This document shows positions 9,624 to 18,751 of a DNA stretch of 64,000 nt, piece after piece (position 1 is the stretch's first letter; each line of letters starts with the position of its first letter). The position numbers were made by a program, and so were the translations under genes. Location: NCBI RefSeq assembly GCF_013340285.1, contig NZ_BLVO01000016.1, positions 237,021-301,020 on the forward strand, given 5' to 3'. The notes below the pieces were generated by a model. It was not told the DNA's origin and made no database searches. It saw only the letters and a list, made by a program, of their open reading frames with translations. This DNA is from Desulfovibrio subterraneus. Lineage in GTDB: Bacteria > Desulfobacterota > Desulfovibrionia > Desulfovibrionales > Desulfovibrionaceae.

Positions 9624-11015
9624 TTATGCAAGCCGTTGCAGGGTGCGCTTGTCCGGCAGGGGCAGTTGTGCCAGCCCCGGCAGGGAAAGGGCGCCGTTTT
9701 CCGTCACTATGCCCATGTTATGCAGCCATTGCGCGAACTCCGGCGCAGGGGTGAGCCCCAGTTGGCGGCGCAGATACAGGGCATCGTGAAACGACGTGCT
9801 CTGGTAGTTGAGCATGATGTCATCCGCACCGGGAATACCCATGATATAGGTACATCCGGCCACACCGAGCAGGGTAAGCAGCGAATCCATGTCGTCCTGA
9901 TCGGCTTCCGCATGGTTGGTGTAGCAGACATCCACGCCCATGGGCAGGCCCAGCAGCTTGCCGCAGAAGTGGTCTTCAAGCCCCGCGCGGATGATCTGTT
10001 TGGCATCGTACAGATATTCGGGGCCGATGAAACCCACCACCGTATTCACCAGCAAGGGCTTGAAATGCCTTGCAACAGCGTAGGCGCGGGCTTCCACCGT
10101 CTGCTGATCCACTCCGTGATGCGCGTTGGCAGAAAGTGCACTGCCCTGCCCCGTTTCAAAATACATGACATTATCGCCCACAGTTCCACGGCGCAGCTCC
10201 AGCGCCATTTCCCGTGCCTCGCCCAGCATGGCGAGCGAAACGCCAAAGCTGCTGTTCACGGCCTCGGTTCCACCGATGGACTGAAACACAAGGTCCACGG
10301 GCGCACCGCGCCGCATGGCTTCCATGGTTGTTGTCACATGCGTGAGCACGCAGCTTTGCGTGGGAATATCGTAGCGTCGGCGCAGATCATCCAGCACCTT
10401 CAACAGTTCCGTGACCGCCTGAATATTGTCCGTTGCGGGGTTGATGCCGATGCAGGCGTCGCCGCTGCCGTACATGAGGCCATCCAGCGTTGATGCCACA
10501 ATGCCTGCGGGCGAATCCGTGGGATGGTTGGGCTGCAGCCGTGCCGCGAGCGTACCCGCAAGCCCTATGGTATTGCGAAACGCCGTAACCACCCGCACCT
10601 TTGAGGCAACATGAATCATGTCCTGCAGGCGCATGATCTTGGAGACGGCGACCACCATTTCAGGCGTAAGCCCGGGTGAGACGCTGGCGAGCACTTCGGC
10701 CGTGACGGACTCTGAGAGCAGCCAGTCGCGAAACTCGCCCACGGTCAGCCCTGCAACCTGACTGAACGCCTTGCTGTCGTGGGTGTCCACGATAAGCCGC
10801 GTAACCTCGTCCTCCTCATAGGGAACGAGCAGGTCTTCCAGAAAACGGGCCAGCGGAACTTCCGACAGAAGCAGCTGTGCGGCCACGCGTTCCTCCGCAT
10901 TGCGGGCAGCAACGCCTGCAAGCTGGTCGCCGGACCGCAGGGGCGACGCTTTGGCCATCAGCTCCTTCAGGTTGGAAAAACCATGGATACGTCCTGACAT
11001 GGAACAGGAATACAT
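9624..11015 (-). CDS. eutB: Ethanolamine ammonia-lyase large subunit
   Basis: 463 residues, the usual EutB length. This is the catalytic TIM-barrel subunit that binds ethanolamine and, with EutC, adenosylcobalamin. Typical stretches are TGQGSALSANAHHG, GIPGADDIMLNYQSTSFHD and VGFIGPEYLY. GGGAG lies 7 nt before the ATG at 11015. The gene is followed by eutC and preceded, across 183 bp with nested inverted repeats, by the ethanolamine permease on the same strand. The N-terminus (MYSCSMSGRIHGFSNLKEL) fits the family start, and a second ATG six codons in is possible. Confidence 0.95.
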   Translation of the reverse strand: MYSCSMSGRIHGFSNLKELMAKASPLRSGDQLAGVAARNAEERVAAQLLLSEVPLARFLEDLLVPYEEDEVTRLIVDTHDSKAFSQVAGLTVGEFRDWLLSESVTAEVLASVSPGLTPEMVVAVSKIMRLQDMIHVASKVRVVTAFRNTIGLAGTLAARLQPNHPTDSPAGIVASTLDGLMYGSGDACIGINPATDNIQAVTELLKVLDDLRRRYDIPTQSCVLTHVTTTMEAMRRGAPVDLVFQSIGGTEAVNSSFGVSLAMLGEAREMALELRRGTVGDNVMYFETGQGSALSANAHHGVDQQTVEARAYAVARHFKPLLVNTVVGFIGPEYLYDAKQIIRAGLEDHFCGKLLGLPMGVDVCYTNHAEADQDDMDSLLTLLGVAGCTYIMGIPGADDIMLNYQSTSFHDALYLRRQLGLTPAPEFAQWLHNMGIVTENGALSLPGLAQLPLPDKRTLQRLA

Positions 11016-11061
11016 TGGCTATCTCCCATAGTTTCCGGGGCCTTTTTCAGCACCATTCGCA

Positions 11062-11093
11062 AAGCTATCGTAAAGCATTTGATAGCTTACGAT
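11062..11093 (-). promoter_or_regulatory. Nested inverted repeats upstream of eutB (putative operator)
   Basis: AAGCTATC (11062-11069) pairs with GATAGCTT (11081-11088). Overlapping that, ATCGTAA (11067-11073) pairs with TTACGAT (11087-11093). A further CGTAATACG lies at 11108-11116. These half-sites sit 47-100 bp upstream of the eutB ATG, where a regulator would act on eutBC. The regulator is not identified. Confidence 0.45.
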
Positions 11094-11155
11094 TACATTT
11101 CTTTTTTCGTAATACGTTTCGTATCCGGTCACAAACCGGCAGCGCTGTGCCGGAA

Positions 11156-11182
11156 TACCGGAGGGCGTTAAGCCCTCCGGTA
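11156..11182. terminator. Hairpin downstream of the ethanolamine permease gene
   Basis: Perfect 11-bp arms TACCGGAGGGC (11156-11166) and GCCCTCCGGTA (11172-11182) around a 5-nt loop, 17 bp after the permease stop. There is no T-run on the minus strand. It may attenuate rather than stop transcription into eutBC. Confidence 0.55.
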
Positions 11183-11198
11183 CGAGATACATCCGTTG

Positions 11199-12563
11199 TT
11201 ACACTTCTTCGAGCAACTGTGCAAAGAACGGCTGGTCGCCCACCGACTCATGATAGGTGCTGACCTTGTAGTAGAAGAAGCTGAAGACCATGATGCCCGC
11301 ATAAATGGCTGCAAGCATGGCGTTGTAATAGCACACGGCCACCATGGCCACACAGGCGATGACAAGGCCGATGGCGGGAGAAAGCGGATAGAACGGTACC
11401 TTGAAGGGACGGGTCATGCCCGGTGCCTTCTTGCGCAGCACGAACAGCGAGATCAGCGATACAATATACAGGGTCAGCGCGCCGAACACGGCAATGGTGA
11501 TGATCTCGCCGGTCTTGCCCGTGAACAGGGCAATGATGCCGATCACCATGTTTGCCATCAGTGCGTTGGCGGGGGTGCGGAACTTGGGGCTGACTGCGCC
11601 CAGCGTTCTGGGCACGAATCCGGCGCGGCCCATTTCCAGCACGGCACGGCCGGCAGCCAGAATGATGCCGTGGAACGAGGCAACCAGACCGAACAGGCCG
11701 ATGAAGATAAGCAGGTGATACAGCAGATGGCTGTCGCCCACGAGCTTGCCCAGTGCCAGCGGCAGCGGGGAGTCGGAAGCGGCGGCACCGGCTGCGGGGT
11801 AGACAATGGCTTCCCAGCCTGCCACGCCCACGGAGCTGAGGAAGGTGATGATTGCCAGCACCACAAGGGTGACAATGGCGGCACCGAACCCGATCAGGAT
11901 GTTACGCTGCGGGTTGATGGCTTCTTCAGCCACATTGGCAACACCTTCAATGGCAAGGAAGAACCAGATGGCAAAGGGAATGGCGGCAAAGGCCCCGCCC
12001 CAGCCGTGGGGCAGCGCGTTATGCGTAAGGTTTTCCCACTGGAAGGCGGGCGCGGTCACACCAGCGAAGATGAGCAGTTCAACCACGGCAAGAATGGTGA
12101 TGAACAGTTCAAAGCTGGCTGCGGCCTGCACGCCATAGATATTCAGCGCGGTGAAGAGAATATAGGCGACAATGGCAATTTCAAGCGTGGGCACATCGGG
12201 AAGAAACAGATTGAAATATGCGCCGATGGCTGCGGCAATTGCCGGAGGAGCGAATACGAATTCAATGACCTGCGCCATACCGGCAAGAAAGCCGAGATCG
12301 GTACCCAGCGCCTTGGTGGCGTAGTCGAATGCACCGCCCGCACGGGGAATGGCACAGGCAAGTTCGGTGTAGCTGAAGGTGAAGGTCAGATACATCAGGA
12401 TGATGAACAGCGTGGCCACCCCAAGGCCCAGCGTTCCACCCTGCTCAAGGCCAAGGTTCCACCCGAAATACATGCCCGAGATGACGTAGCCGACGCCAAG
12501 TCCCCAGAGCATCCACGGCCCGAGCTTGCGTTCAAGCTGCTGAGATTCCGCTGCGTGTGACAT
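11199..12563 (-). CDS. eat: Ethanolamine permease, APC superfamily
   Basis: 454 residues with about twelve hydrophobic segments. The first is WMLWGLGVGYVISGMYFGWN, an APC-family TM1 pattern. The segment FLAIEGVANVAEEAINPQRN is typical of the ethanolamine-permease branch (TIGR00908-like). It would import ethanolamine across the inner membrane for the EutBC lyase encoded immediately downstream on the same strand. The separation from eutB by 183 bp with a hairpin suggests related but not identical transcripts. Substrate assignment rests on family resemblance plus the eutBC neighbours. Confidence 0.88.
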   Translation of the reverse strand: MSHAAESQQLERKLGPWMLWGLGVGYVISGMYFGWNLGLEQGGTLGLGVATLFIILMYLTFTFSYTELACAIPRAGGAFDYATKALGTDLGFLAGMAQVIEFVFAPPAIAAAIGAYFNLFLPDVPTLEIAIVAYILFTALNIYGVQAAASFELFITILAVVELLIFAGVTAPAFQWENLTHNALPHGWGGAFAAIPFAIWFFLAIEGVANVAEEAINPQRNILIGFGAAIVTLVVLAIITFLSSVGVAGWEAIVYPAAGAAASDSPLPLALGKLVGDSHLLYHLLIFIGLFGLVASFHGIILAAGRAVLEMGRAGFVPRTLGAVSPKFRTPANALMANMVIGIIALFTGKTGEIITIAVFGALTLYIVSLISLFVLRKKAPGMTRPFKVPFYPLSPAIGLVIACVAMVAVCYYNAMLAAIYAGIMVFSFFYYKVSTYHESVGDQPFFAQLLEEV

Positions 12564-12703
12564 AGTTCCTCACAAGGTTGATGGTTGCGTTTGTGGCAGA
12601 AAACACTCCCGTCAAAGCATAGCGCATGCCAATTTTCGGCACCCTGCAAAAATGTCGTTGCCCCGTTTTGAATATGTGTTCAGAATCGCCGTGTTCATGA
12701 AAA

Positions 12704-12728
12704 AGGCCCCGTGCGGTGCACAGGGCCT
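12704..12728 (-). terminator. Rho-independent terminator of the EamA transporter gene
   Basis: On the minus strand AGGCCC (with an inner GTGC/GCAC pair) closes against GGGCCT and is followed directly by TTTTTC. It lies about 80 bp past the EamA stop and 140 bp before the ethanolamine permease start. An AT-rich pair AAATTTACA (12748-12756) / TGTAAATTT (12793-12801) lies between the EamA stop and this hairpin. Confidence 0.75.
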
Positions 12729-12810
12729 ACAGAAATGTACTGTGGTCAAATTTACATATATGTTAAATTTTGATGTCTTAATTTTTCATATTTGTAAATT
12801 TAGTCGTTTT

Positions 12811-13836
12811 TCAACTCTCAGAGACCTGCTCCGCCTCCCCCCCCTGCTGCGCCTCGCTCCACTTCTGTGCGCTTCTGCGCTTTCGCATGCCACCCAGCCG
12901 CAGAACCACCACCCCCAGCAGAATGAGCACGGCACCGCCCCACTGGGCAGGGGTCATCGTCTCGCCAAGCCACCAGTAGGCCACAATCGCCGTGAGAGCC
13001 GGTTCCATGGTCAGAATGATATTGGCAATGGACGAGGGTAGATAGCACAGCGACACGTTATACAGGCCAAAGCCCAGCAAGGTGGGACCGGCAGCCAGCA
13101 CAAACAGGGCGAACCAGCCGCCCCACTGCAGCCGCTCCGGAGCCATTTCCGTCAGTGATGTTGCCGCAAGCCCCAGCTCGGGCTTGAGGCTGCCCACGAT
13201 CAGATTGAAAAGCGAAAGAAACACCACGGCGAACCCGAAGGTATAGAGCAGCGTCACCCACGGCTGCAGCCCGCGCGTACCCGCCCTGCGGCCCATGATG
13301 CTGTATCCGGCATACAACAGGCCGGACGCTATGCCCGCACCGGCACCCAGAGCGTTCAGCCGCCATGTCTCTGCGTTAAGCGCATCCGCCACCAGCACAC
13401 ACCCCGCCACACACATGACCACGGCCAGCAGCTTGGAGCCATCCAGCGGCTCTGCAAAGAAAATGCGCCCGAGCACAACGGTATAAGCTGCCGAGCAATA
13501 CACCAGCACGGTACCCACAGCCGCCCCGTTCAGGATGACCGTGGTGGTCCACATAGAGTTGAACACTGCCAGCATGCCGCCGTAACACACGAAAAATCGC
13601 CAGTTGCGGCGCAGCGGCTCCACAACGGAAACGCCCTTCACAAGCAGCGCACACAGCAGCACGGCGCAGACAATGGAGTTACGCGAAAAGGCCAGCACCA
13701 TGGGAGGCAGGCTGTACGTATCCCCGATGTATTTGATCAAAATGCCTGTAAACGACAGCAGCACGGCACTGGCCACCGCCGTGGCATATCCCTTTCCCGC
13801 GGTACTTTCCGCAGCACCGACAACAGTCGCGCCCAT
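12811..13836 (-). CDS. EamA/DMT-family transporter
   Basis: 341 residues with about ten hydrophobic segments arranged as two EamA repeats. The second repeat carries the usual PTLLGFGLYN and EPALTAIVAYWWLGE patterns. Such inner-membrane permeases export amino acids or related metabolites; the substrate is unknown. The C-terminal tail is hydrophilic, rich in Glu/Gln/Ser. It diverges from a MocR-type regulator across 124 bp containing an inverted repeat. That pairing is common and suggests the regulator controls this exporter. A terminator follows at 12704-12728. Confidence 0.85.
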   Translation of the reverse strand: MGATVVGAAESTAGKGYATAVASAVLLSFTGILIKYIGDTYSLPPMVLAFSRNSIVCAVLLCALLVKGVSVVEPLRRNWRFFVCYGGMLAVFNSMWTTTVILNGAAVGTVLVYCSAAYTVVLGRIFFAEPLDGSKLLAVVMCVAGCVLVADALNAETWRLNALGAGAGIASGLLYAGYSIMGRRAGTRGLQPWVTLLYTFGFAVVFLSLFNLIVGSLKPELGLAATSLTEMAPERLQWGGWFALFVLAAGPTLLGFGLYNVSLCYLPSSIANIILTMEPALTAIVAYWWLGETMTPAQWGGAVLILLGVVVLRLGGMRKRRSAQKWSEAQQGGEAEQVSES

Positions 13837-13899
13837 TATTCCGCTCCTTGGTGGTTCTCGTTATTCCGCTTTCTACAATCAAGATTGACCCCTTCGGAA

Positions 13900-13929
13900 G
13901 GCATGGTTTACACCAAAAACAACCATGCC
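13900..13929. promoter_or_regulatory. Putative MocR operator between divergent genes
   Basis: GGCATGGTT (13900-13908) and AACCATGCC (13921-13929) form a perfect 9-bp inverted repeat with a 12-bp spacer. It is centred between the EamA start (13836) and the regulator start (13961), the expected place for autoregulation and control of the transporter. Confidence 0.55.
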
Positions 13930-13960
13930 AATTTGAGCAGGACACCTAGGAAGGAAACAC

Positions 13961-15487
13961 ATGCGTATTCCACTGGACCGTGAAAGCCCCACCCCGCTCT
14001 ATTCCCAGATAGCCGCGTTCATCCGCACAGGCATAGAATCGCACACGCTGCCCGCAGGCATGCGGCTGCCTGCCATACGCAAGCTTGCCTCTGAACTGGG
14101 GGTTAACCGCATAACCGTGGAAACCGCATATGCCGAACTGGAGGCTGCCGGACTTGTGGCGGCGCGGGTTGGGAGCGGAACCTTCATACTGCCGCCTTTT
14201 CCCGCCTATATAGCCGGAAAGGGCGGACACGACATTTTGTCACCAGATGGTATATCATTTCGTAATACGAACGACGCACCATGGCCGCACTGGCAGCAGG
14301 GCGTTCTCGACAGGTTCAGCCATCTTCCTGCCAAGCCTGCCATTCCGCTGAACACGCACCATCCGGATACGCACATCATTTCCCTGAACAGCGGAAACAG
14401 CGATCCTGCACTCTTTCCCCTCGACGAGGTGCGGGCCAGCCTGCGCGACACCCTGCGGCAGGAAGGCACGGCCGCCGGAGAATATGCCGACATGGCCGGA
14501 TACATGCCCCTGCGGCGGACCATTTCGCATGTACTGGCCGATCAGGGCATTCCTGCCGCCGTAGAGGACATCATCATCACATCTGGTTCGCAGCAGGCAC
14601 TGGCGCTCATCACCCAGCTGCTGACCGTCCCCGGCGACACGGTGGTCATTGAAGCTCCGTCCTATGCCGACGGAATGGATCTGTTCCGCGTGCGCGGGCT
14701 GAATATCCTGCAGATTCCCATGGATGCGGAAGGAATGCGCGCCGACTTGCTTGAAGAAGCCCTGCAGCAGCATGCGCCCAAGTTCATCTTCACCATGCCC
14801 AATTTTCACAACCCCACGGGCATGTGCATGAGCGGACAACGCAGGCGGCAGCTGGTGCAGATTGCCGCAGCCCATGGCGTGCCGCTTGTGGAAGACGACT
14901 TTGTGGGCGACCTGCGCTACGAAGGCCACGCACAGCCTGCGCTGAAGGCACTGGCCGCCAGAGGAGCCTGTTTCTACATGGGCACCTTTTCCAAAATGCT
15001 CATGCCCGGACTGCGCGTTGGCTACATGGTGGCGGAAGGCCCCGTGCGCGACCTGCTGATACGCTGCAAACGTCTGCACGACATATCCTCTTCCGGCGTC
15101 ATCCAGCGCGCACTCTACCGTTTTGTTTCCGTGGGCAGGCACCGAACCCACCTTGCCCGCTCGTGCAGCATATACCGCAAGCGGCGCGATGCCCTGCTGG
15201 AAGGCATTGCCGCGCATCTGCCGCACGGCATAACCGTGGCTCCGGTTACGGGTGGCCTGTTTGCATGGTGCACGCTGCCGCCCGATCTCAGTGCCACGGC
15301 GCTGGAGCAGGCTGCCTTCAAGCGTGGCGTGGCCATAGCGGCGGGTACGGCCTTTTTCCTCAATCCCGCAGAAGGCGACAGGTTCATACGGCTGAACTTT
15401 ACCCCGCATCCCCCCGACGTGCTGCGCGATGCAATGCGCAAGCTGGGCGAAGCCTGCAATGACATACAAAAGGGTGGCGCAGCCTGA
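13961..15487 (+). CDS. MocR/PdxR-type regulator (GntR HTH fused to PLP aminotransferase fold)
   Basis: 508 residues. Residues about 1-75 form a GntR winged helix (PLYSQIAAFIRTGIES, ASELGVNRITVETAYAELEA, VGSGTFI). Residues about 130-500 are a fold-type I PLP domain with the HNPTG-like FHNPTG motif and the PLP lysine in GTFSKMLMPGLRVGYM. MocR proteins usually act as transcription factors sensing PLP or amino-acid-like effectors, not as enzymes. The neighbour is a divergent EamA exporter, and an inverted repeat lies between them. The ribosome site AAGGA precedes the ATG. A 10-bp hairpin overlaps the stop codon. Confidence 0.9.
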   Translation: MRIPLDRESPTPLYSQIAAFIRTGIESHTLPAGMRLPAIRKLASELGVNRITVETAYAELEAAGLVAARVGSGTFILPPFPAYIAGKGGHDILSPDGISFRNTNDAPWPHWQQGVLDRFSHLPAKPAIPLNTHHPDTHIISLNSGNSDPALFPLDEVRASLRDTLRQEGTAAGEYADMAGYMPLRRTISHVLADQGIPAAVEDIIITSGSQQALALITQLLTVPGDTVVIEAPSYADGMDLFRVRGLNILQIPMDAEGMRADLLEEALQQHAPKFIFTMPNFHNPTGMCMSGQRRRQLVQIAAAHGVPLVEDDFVGDLRYEGHAQPALKALAARGACFYMGTFSKMLMPGLRVGYMVAEGPVRDLLIRCKRLHDISSSGVIQRALYRFVSVGRHRTHLARSCSIYRKRRDALLEGIAAHLPHGITVAPVTGGLFAWCTLPPDLSATALEQAAFKRGVAIAAGTAFFLNPAEGDRFIRLNFTPHPPDVLRDAMRKLGEACNDIQKGGAA

Positions 15488-15500
15488 GCCGCGCCACCCT
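15471..15500 (+). terminator. Hairpin spanning the MocR stop codon
   Basis: Perfect arms AGGGTGGCGC (15471-15480) and GCGCCACCCT (15491-15500). The 10-nt loop holds the TGA stop (15485-15487). No T-run follows. The region 15501-15693 holds nothing else recognisable. Confidence 0.5.
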
Positions 15501-15693
15501 GAATATATCGTATATGCTGCCGTCGGTACCGGCGGTGTTCCATCCTTTCCCGCTGCCTGAAGATGTCCTGCCCCATTCCTGTGCCATTCCCGTACCGATT
15601 CAGGACCAGTTCAGAACCAGGTCAGGCACCGAGCAGGATACCTACGGGGCCCAGATCTAGACCCAGGCAAAGGTATCTGCCACAGCCGGAACC

Positions 15694-16746
15694 CTATTCT
15701 ATACCAGCTTCCTTGAAGGCCTTGGCGATGGATTCCTTGTAGGGAGCACGCAGCACGCCCACTTCCGTGATAATGCCCGCGATGAGTTCACTTGGGGTTG
15801 CATCGAAGGCAAAATTGTATACCGGCACGCCGTCAGGGGTGATCTGGGTTTCCCCTACGTGGGTCACTTCGCGGGGCGTGCGGTCTTCAATGGGCGTAGA
15901 ATCGCCGTCGGGCATGTTGCGGTCTATGGTGGACAGCGGCGCAGCCACATAAAAGGGCACACCATGTTCGCGGGCCAACAGCGCCACGGAATAGGTACCT
16001 ATCTTGTTCACGGCATCGCCGTTGGCTGCCACGCGGTCGGCCCCCACGACTACCTTCTGCACCATGCCACGGCGCATGAGCAGGCCGCAAGCGTTGTCGC
16101 AGGCAACGGTAACAGGAATGTCGTCTTCCTTCAGTTCATAGGCGGTAAGACGCGCGCCCTGCAGGAACGGACGGGTCTCGTTGGCAATGACCGTAATGCC
16201 CTTTCTGCCTGCATCAATGGCACCACGCACCACGCCAAGCGCAGTGCCGTATCCGGCAGTGGCCAGCGCACCGGCATTGCAGTGGGTCATGATGGTATCG
16301 CCATCGCTGATCACGGTTGCCCCGTGCGCGCCCATGCGGCGGTTGATCTCTATATCTTCCCTGTGCACAACCCTGGCTTCTGCAAGCCACAGTGCCACGA
16401 GTGCGGCGTTGTCCAGACCCGAATTGCCTGCCCACAGCTTCTTCATGCGCTCCACACCCCAGCGCAGGTTCACGGCCGTGGGGCGCGCCTCTGCGATCTC
16501 TTCCAGCTTATGGGCGAGCGCCGTCTTCCAGTCAGCCTCGGCAGCCACTTCCATGGCGGCCAGAACGCATCCATAGGCAGCGGTAACGCCAATGGCCGGA
16601 GCGCCGCGCACCACCATGGTCTGCAGGGCATAGATAATGTCCTGCGTGTTGCGGCAGTAAAAATCGTCTTCGCGGGTAGGCAGGTAGCGCTGATCAAGCA
16701 GGACAAGCGCATTGTCCTTGTCGGAATAACGGATATGGCGTTCCAT
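15694..16746 (-). CDS. mtnA: S-methyl-5-thioribose-1-phosphate isomerase
   Basis: 350 residues. MtnA converts 5-methylthioribose 1-phosphate to the ribulose form in the methionine salvage pathway. Visible signatures are [10 protein letters not shown] near the N-terminus, the catalytic Cys in [19 protein letters not shown] and the catalytic Asp in [18 protein letters not shown]. The start at 16746 follows AAGGA with 8 nt spacing. An in-frame start at 16818 would add a poorly conserved arginine-rich stretch. Related eIF2B-like isomerases (for example ribose-1,5-bisphosphate isomerase) share the fold, but the motif set favours MtnA. No other mtn genes are adjacent. An AdoMet decarboxylase gene at 36.6 kb would generate methylthioadenosine for such a pathway if spermidine is made. 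Confidence 0.88.
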   Translation of the reverse strand: MERHIRYSDKDNALVLLDQRYLPTREDDFYCRNTQDIIYALQTMVVRGAPAIGVTAAYGCVLAAMEVAAEADWKTALAHKLEEIAEARPTAVNLRWGVERMKKLWAGNSGLDNAALVALWLAEARVVHREDIEINRRMGAHGATVISDGDTIMTHCNAGALATAGYGTALGVVRGAIDAGRKGITVIANETRPFLQGARLTAYELKEDDIPVTVACDNACGLLMRRGMVQKVVVGADRVAANGDAVNKIGTYSVALLAREHGVPFYVAAPLSTIDRNMPDGDSTPIEDRTPREVTHVGETQITPDGVPVYNFAFDATPSELIAGIITEVGVLRAPYKESIAKAFKEAGIE

Positions 16747-17282
16747 TCGGTTCGTCCTTGCGGCTTGAAGGGTGTTTGCGGTTCCGGTCGACGCCCACGG
16801 GCGGGCGCGCCGGTTCATGTCTGTTCGTAGCGGATCTTATCAGGCCGGGCCTGTTCGTTCCGGACTATATCGTATCGGATCATGCAGAGTCGGGCCGGAT
16901 CGGGCCGGATCACGCAGGATAGTGCAGGAGCAATCCGATTCGATCTGCCCCAATCCGTAACAACCGGATTTTCAGGCGGACCTGTCCGCGTCTGGATACC
17001 GTCTTACCGCACTACGGGCAAGTGCCAGATTCCTTGCCTTGGCCTGTTGTGCGTTCAGCCCAGCCCCCCCTGTACCCAACCATAAACCCTGACATGTGCT
17101 CTACTGCGTACCCTGACGCCGCACACGTACAGGCAGCCAGCAGACAGCGGCTGCATCACGTTTCCGCACGGTCCGCACCAACCTGCCGTTGCTCATGCTG
17201 CCCCTTCGCGCTACACTCCGGCCATGATTGAACACACTCACCCTGCTGCTTCTGTTACAATGACCATGGGAGTTCATTCAGC
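16747..17282. other. Intergenic region between mtnA and the diguanylate cyclase
   Basis: Divergent promoter region of 536 bp with no convincing gene. It has low-complexity stretches built from short GC-rich words, including a tandem CGGGCCGGAT pair near 16890-16910, and repeated TCGTATCGGATC-like words. A possible promoter for the rightward gene is listed separately. Confidence 0.5.
17189..17217 (+). promoter_or_regulatory. Possible sigma-70 promoter for the diguanylate cyclase
   Basis: TTGCTC (17189-17194) and TACACT (17212-17217) are separated by 17 bp, 66 bp before the ATG at 17283. The match to consensus is moderate and no other candidate is closer. Confidence 0.35.
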
Positions 17283-18527
17283 ATGACAGCCCTGTTCAGA
17301 CTTTTCATGGCGCTCGTGGTGCCCGTAGCGCTTGTTACCGGAGCCTTTTTCGTCTCGGCGGACACGGCCAGAATACCTTCTGCCCTGCGGCCTCTGCTGC
17401 CTGCCCTGCCCTACATATTCAGTTTTGCGGGCGTGGGGCTTTCGTGGCGCTTCAAGCGCAGCCGCAGCGTCTTTCTGCTGCTCCTGCTCGCAGCGGGCTG
17501 CTGGATAACCACCAGCTTTCTGCCGGAAGCGCCCGTCTCCGCCCTCAATGTCAAACTCGGCTATGCGGCCACGTGCTTTCTGCTGCCGGTAAACATAGCC
17601 ATACTTGAACTGCTTGAAGACCGTGGCGTGTTCACGGGCTGGGGCATTCTGCATTTCTCCGTCATTCTGACTCAGGGCCTTGCGGTTCTGCTGCTGATGA
17701 CCGCAACAACCCTGCTCAGTCCCGCCACGGCCAATTCCATCATCAACGCCGTGCAGCAGGTCATCTACTTCCGCCTGCTGCCGGAATGGGCAGACAGCTG
17801 GACATACATCCCGCAGATGGCGCTAGTGCTTTCCGGCCTCATGATCTTCGGGCTGATGGTACATCTGGCCGTTGTTCCTGCCGCGCGCGATGCCATGCAC
17901 GGCGCGCTGGCAACCACCATCATCTGCACCATGGCCGGGCTACATCACGTGGAACAGCCGGACCTTGCCGCCATGTTCTTCAGCGTGGGGGCGCTTATCG
18001 TCACCCTGACCCTGTTTCAGGAATCCTACTCCATGGCCTTTGCGGACGAACTGACCGGATTGCCGGGCCGCCGCGCACTGATGGCAGACTGCAAAAAGCT
18101 GGGCCGCAAATATGCCATTGCCATGTGTGACATAGACCACTTCAAGAAGTTCAACGACACCTACGGGCATGATGTGGGGGATGATGTGCTGCGCATGGTT
18201 GCGGGGCACCTGTCGCGCATATCGGGCGGCGGCACGGCTTATCGCTATGGTGGCGAAGAGTTCACCATACTCTTTCCCAAAGGAACGACCATTGATGCTG
18301 CCCCGCATCTGGATGCCGTGCGTGAAGGCATTGCCCGTGCGGAATTCCGCATACGCGGCCCCCTGCCCAAGAAGGCCAGAGGCAAAGACGTTGTGACTGT
18401 CACCATCTCCATCGGCGTTGCAGAACGCACGGACGAGGCAACCACGCCGGAAGAAGTTATCAAGGTTGCTGATGGATTGCTGTATAAAGCGAAAAAGGCA
18501 GGCAGAAACAAGGTTGTGGCGGGGTAG
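17283..18527 (+). CDS. Membrane-anchored diguanylate cyclase
   Basis: 414 residues. Residues 1 to about 245 contain roughly seven or eight hydrophobic segments and no recognisable periplasmic sensor, so this is an integral membrane input domain. Residues about 255-414 are a GGDEF domain with the start DELTGLPGRRAL, the metal-site stretch CDIDHFKKFNDTYGH and the active-site motif YRYGGEEF. The cyclase should make c-di-GMP from two GTP. The residues where an RxxD inhibitory site would stand read SGGG, so product inhibition through a canonical I-site is not expected. No EAL or PilZ gene is adjacent. Confidence 0.9.
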   Translation: MTALFRLFMALVVPVALVTGAFFVSADTARIPSALRPLLPALPYIFSFAGVGLSWRFKRSRSVFLLLLLAAGCWITTSFLPEAPVSALNVKLGYAATCFLLPVNIAILELLEDRGVFTGWGILHFSVILTQGLAVLLLMTATTLLSPATANSIINAVQQVIYFRLLPEWADSWTYIPQMALVLSGLMIFGLMVHLAVVPAARDAMHGALATTIICTMAGLHHVEQPDLAAMFFSVGALIVTLTLFQESYSMAFADELTGLPGRRALMADCKKLGRKYAIAMCDIDHFKKFNDTYGHDVGDDVLRMVAGHLSRISGGGTAYRYGGEEFTILFPKGTTIDAAPHLDAVREGIARAEFRIRGPLPKKARGKDVVTVTISIGVAERTDEATTPEEVIKVADGLLYKAKKAGRNKVVAG

Positions 18528-18560
18528 GAAGGGCTGCGGTGCTGGAAGGACTGCGGTGCT
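18527..18560. repeat. 17-bp tandem duplication after the cyclase stop
   Basis: GGAAGGGCTGCGGTGCT (18527-18543) is followed at once by a copy with one mismatch (18544-18560). It sits on the 3' edge of the cyclase gene, just before the base composition falls sharply into the AT-rich toxin island. The rest of 18561-18751 has no gene. Confidence 0.6.
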
Positions 18561-18751
18561 GGTGCGGGGCGTGGCAGACAACCCCGATCTAACGCGAGTG
18601 GGCTGGGTAATATTACCACCCCTGCCTTCGTTTTCTGGAAGCCATCCAAGGCCTTTTTGCCGAGCATGGCCTATCCACCGCTACGAAGGTCCATAAGCAA
18701 CGTCTAAACCCACAAATAGACATAGCAAAATACACACTTACATAAATCTAT

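Noticed and set aside
11016-11198. Adenosylcobalamin riboswitch upstream of eutB
   Set aside because: No B12-box-like sequence or multi-stem leader of the needed length; only short nested palindromes.
16747-16860. SAM riboswitch upstream of mtnA
   Set aside because: No recognisable SAM-I/II elements in the leader; the sequence is low-complexity GC-rich.
18606-18617. Perfect palindrome GGTAATATTACC
   Set aside because: A single 12-bp palindrome in non-coding sequence with no related copy nearby; chance cannot be excluded.
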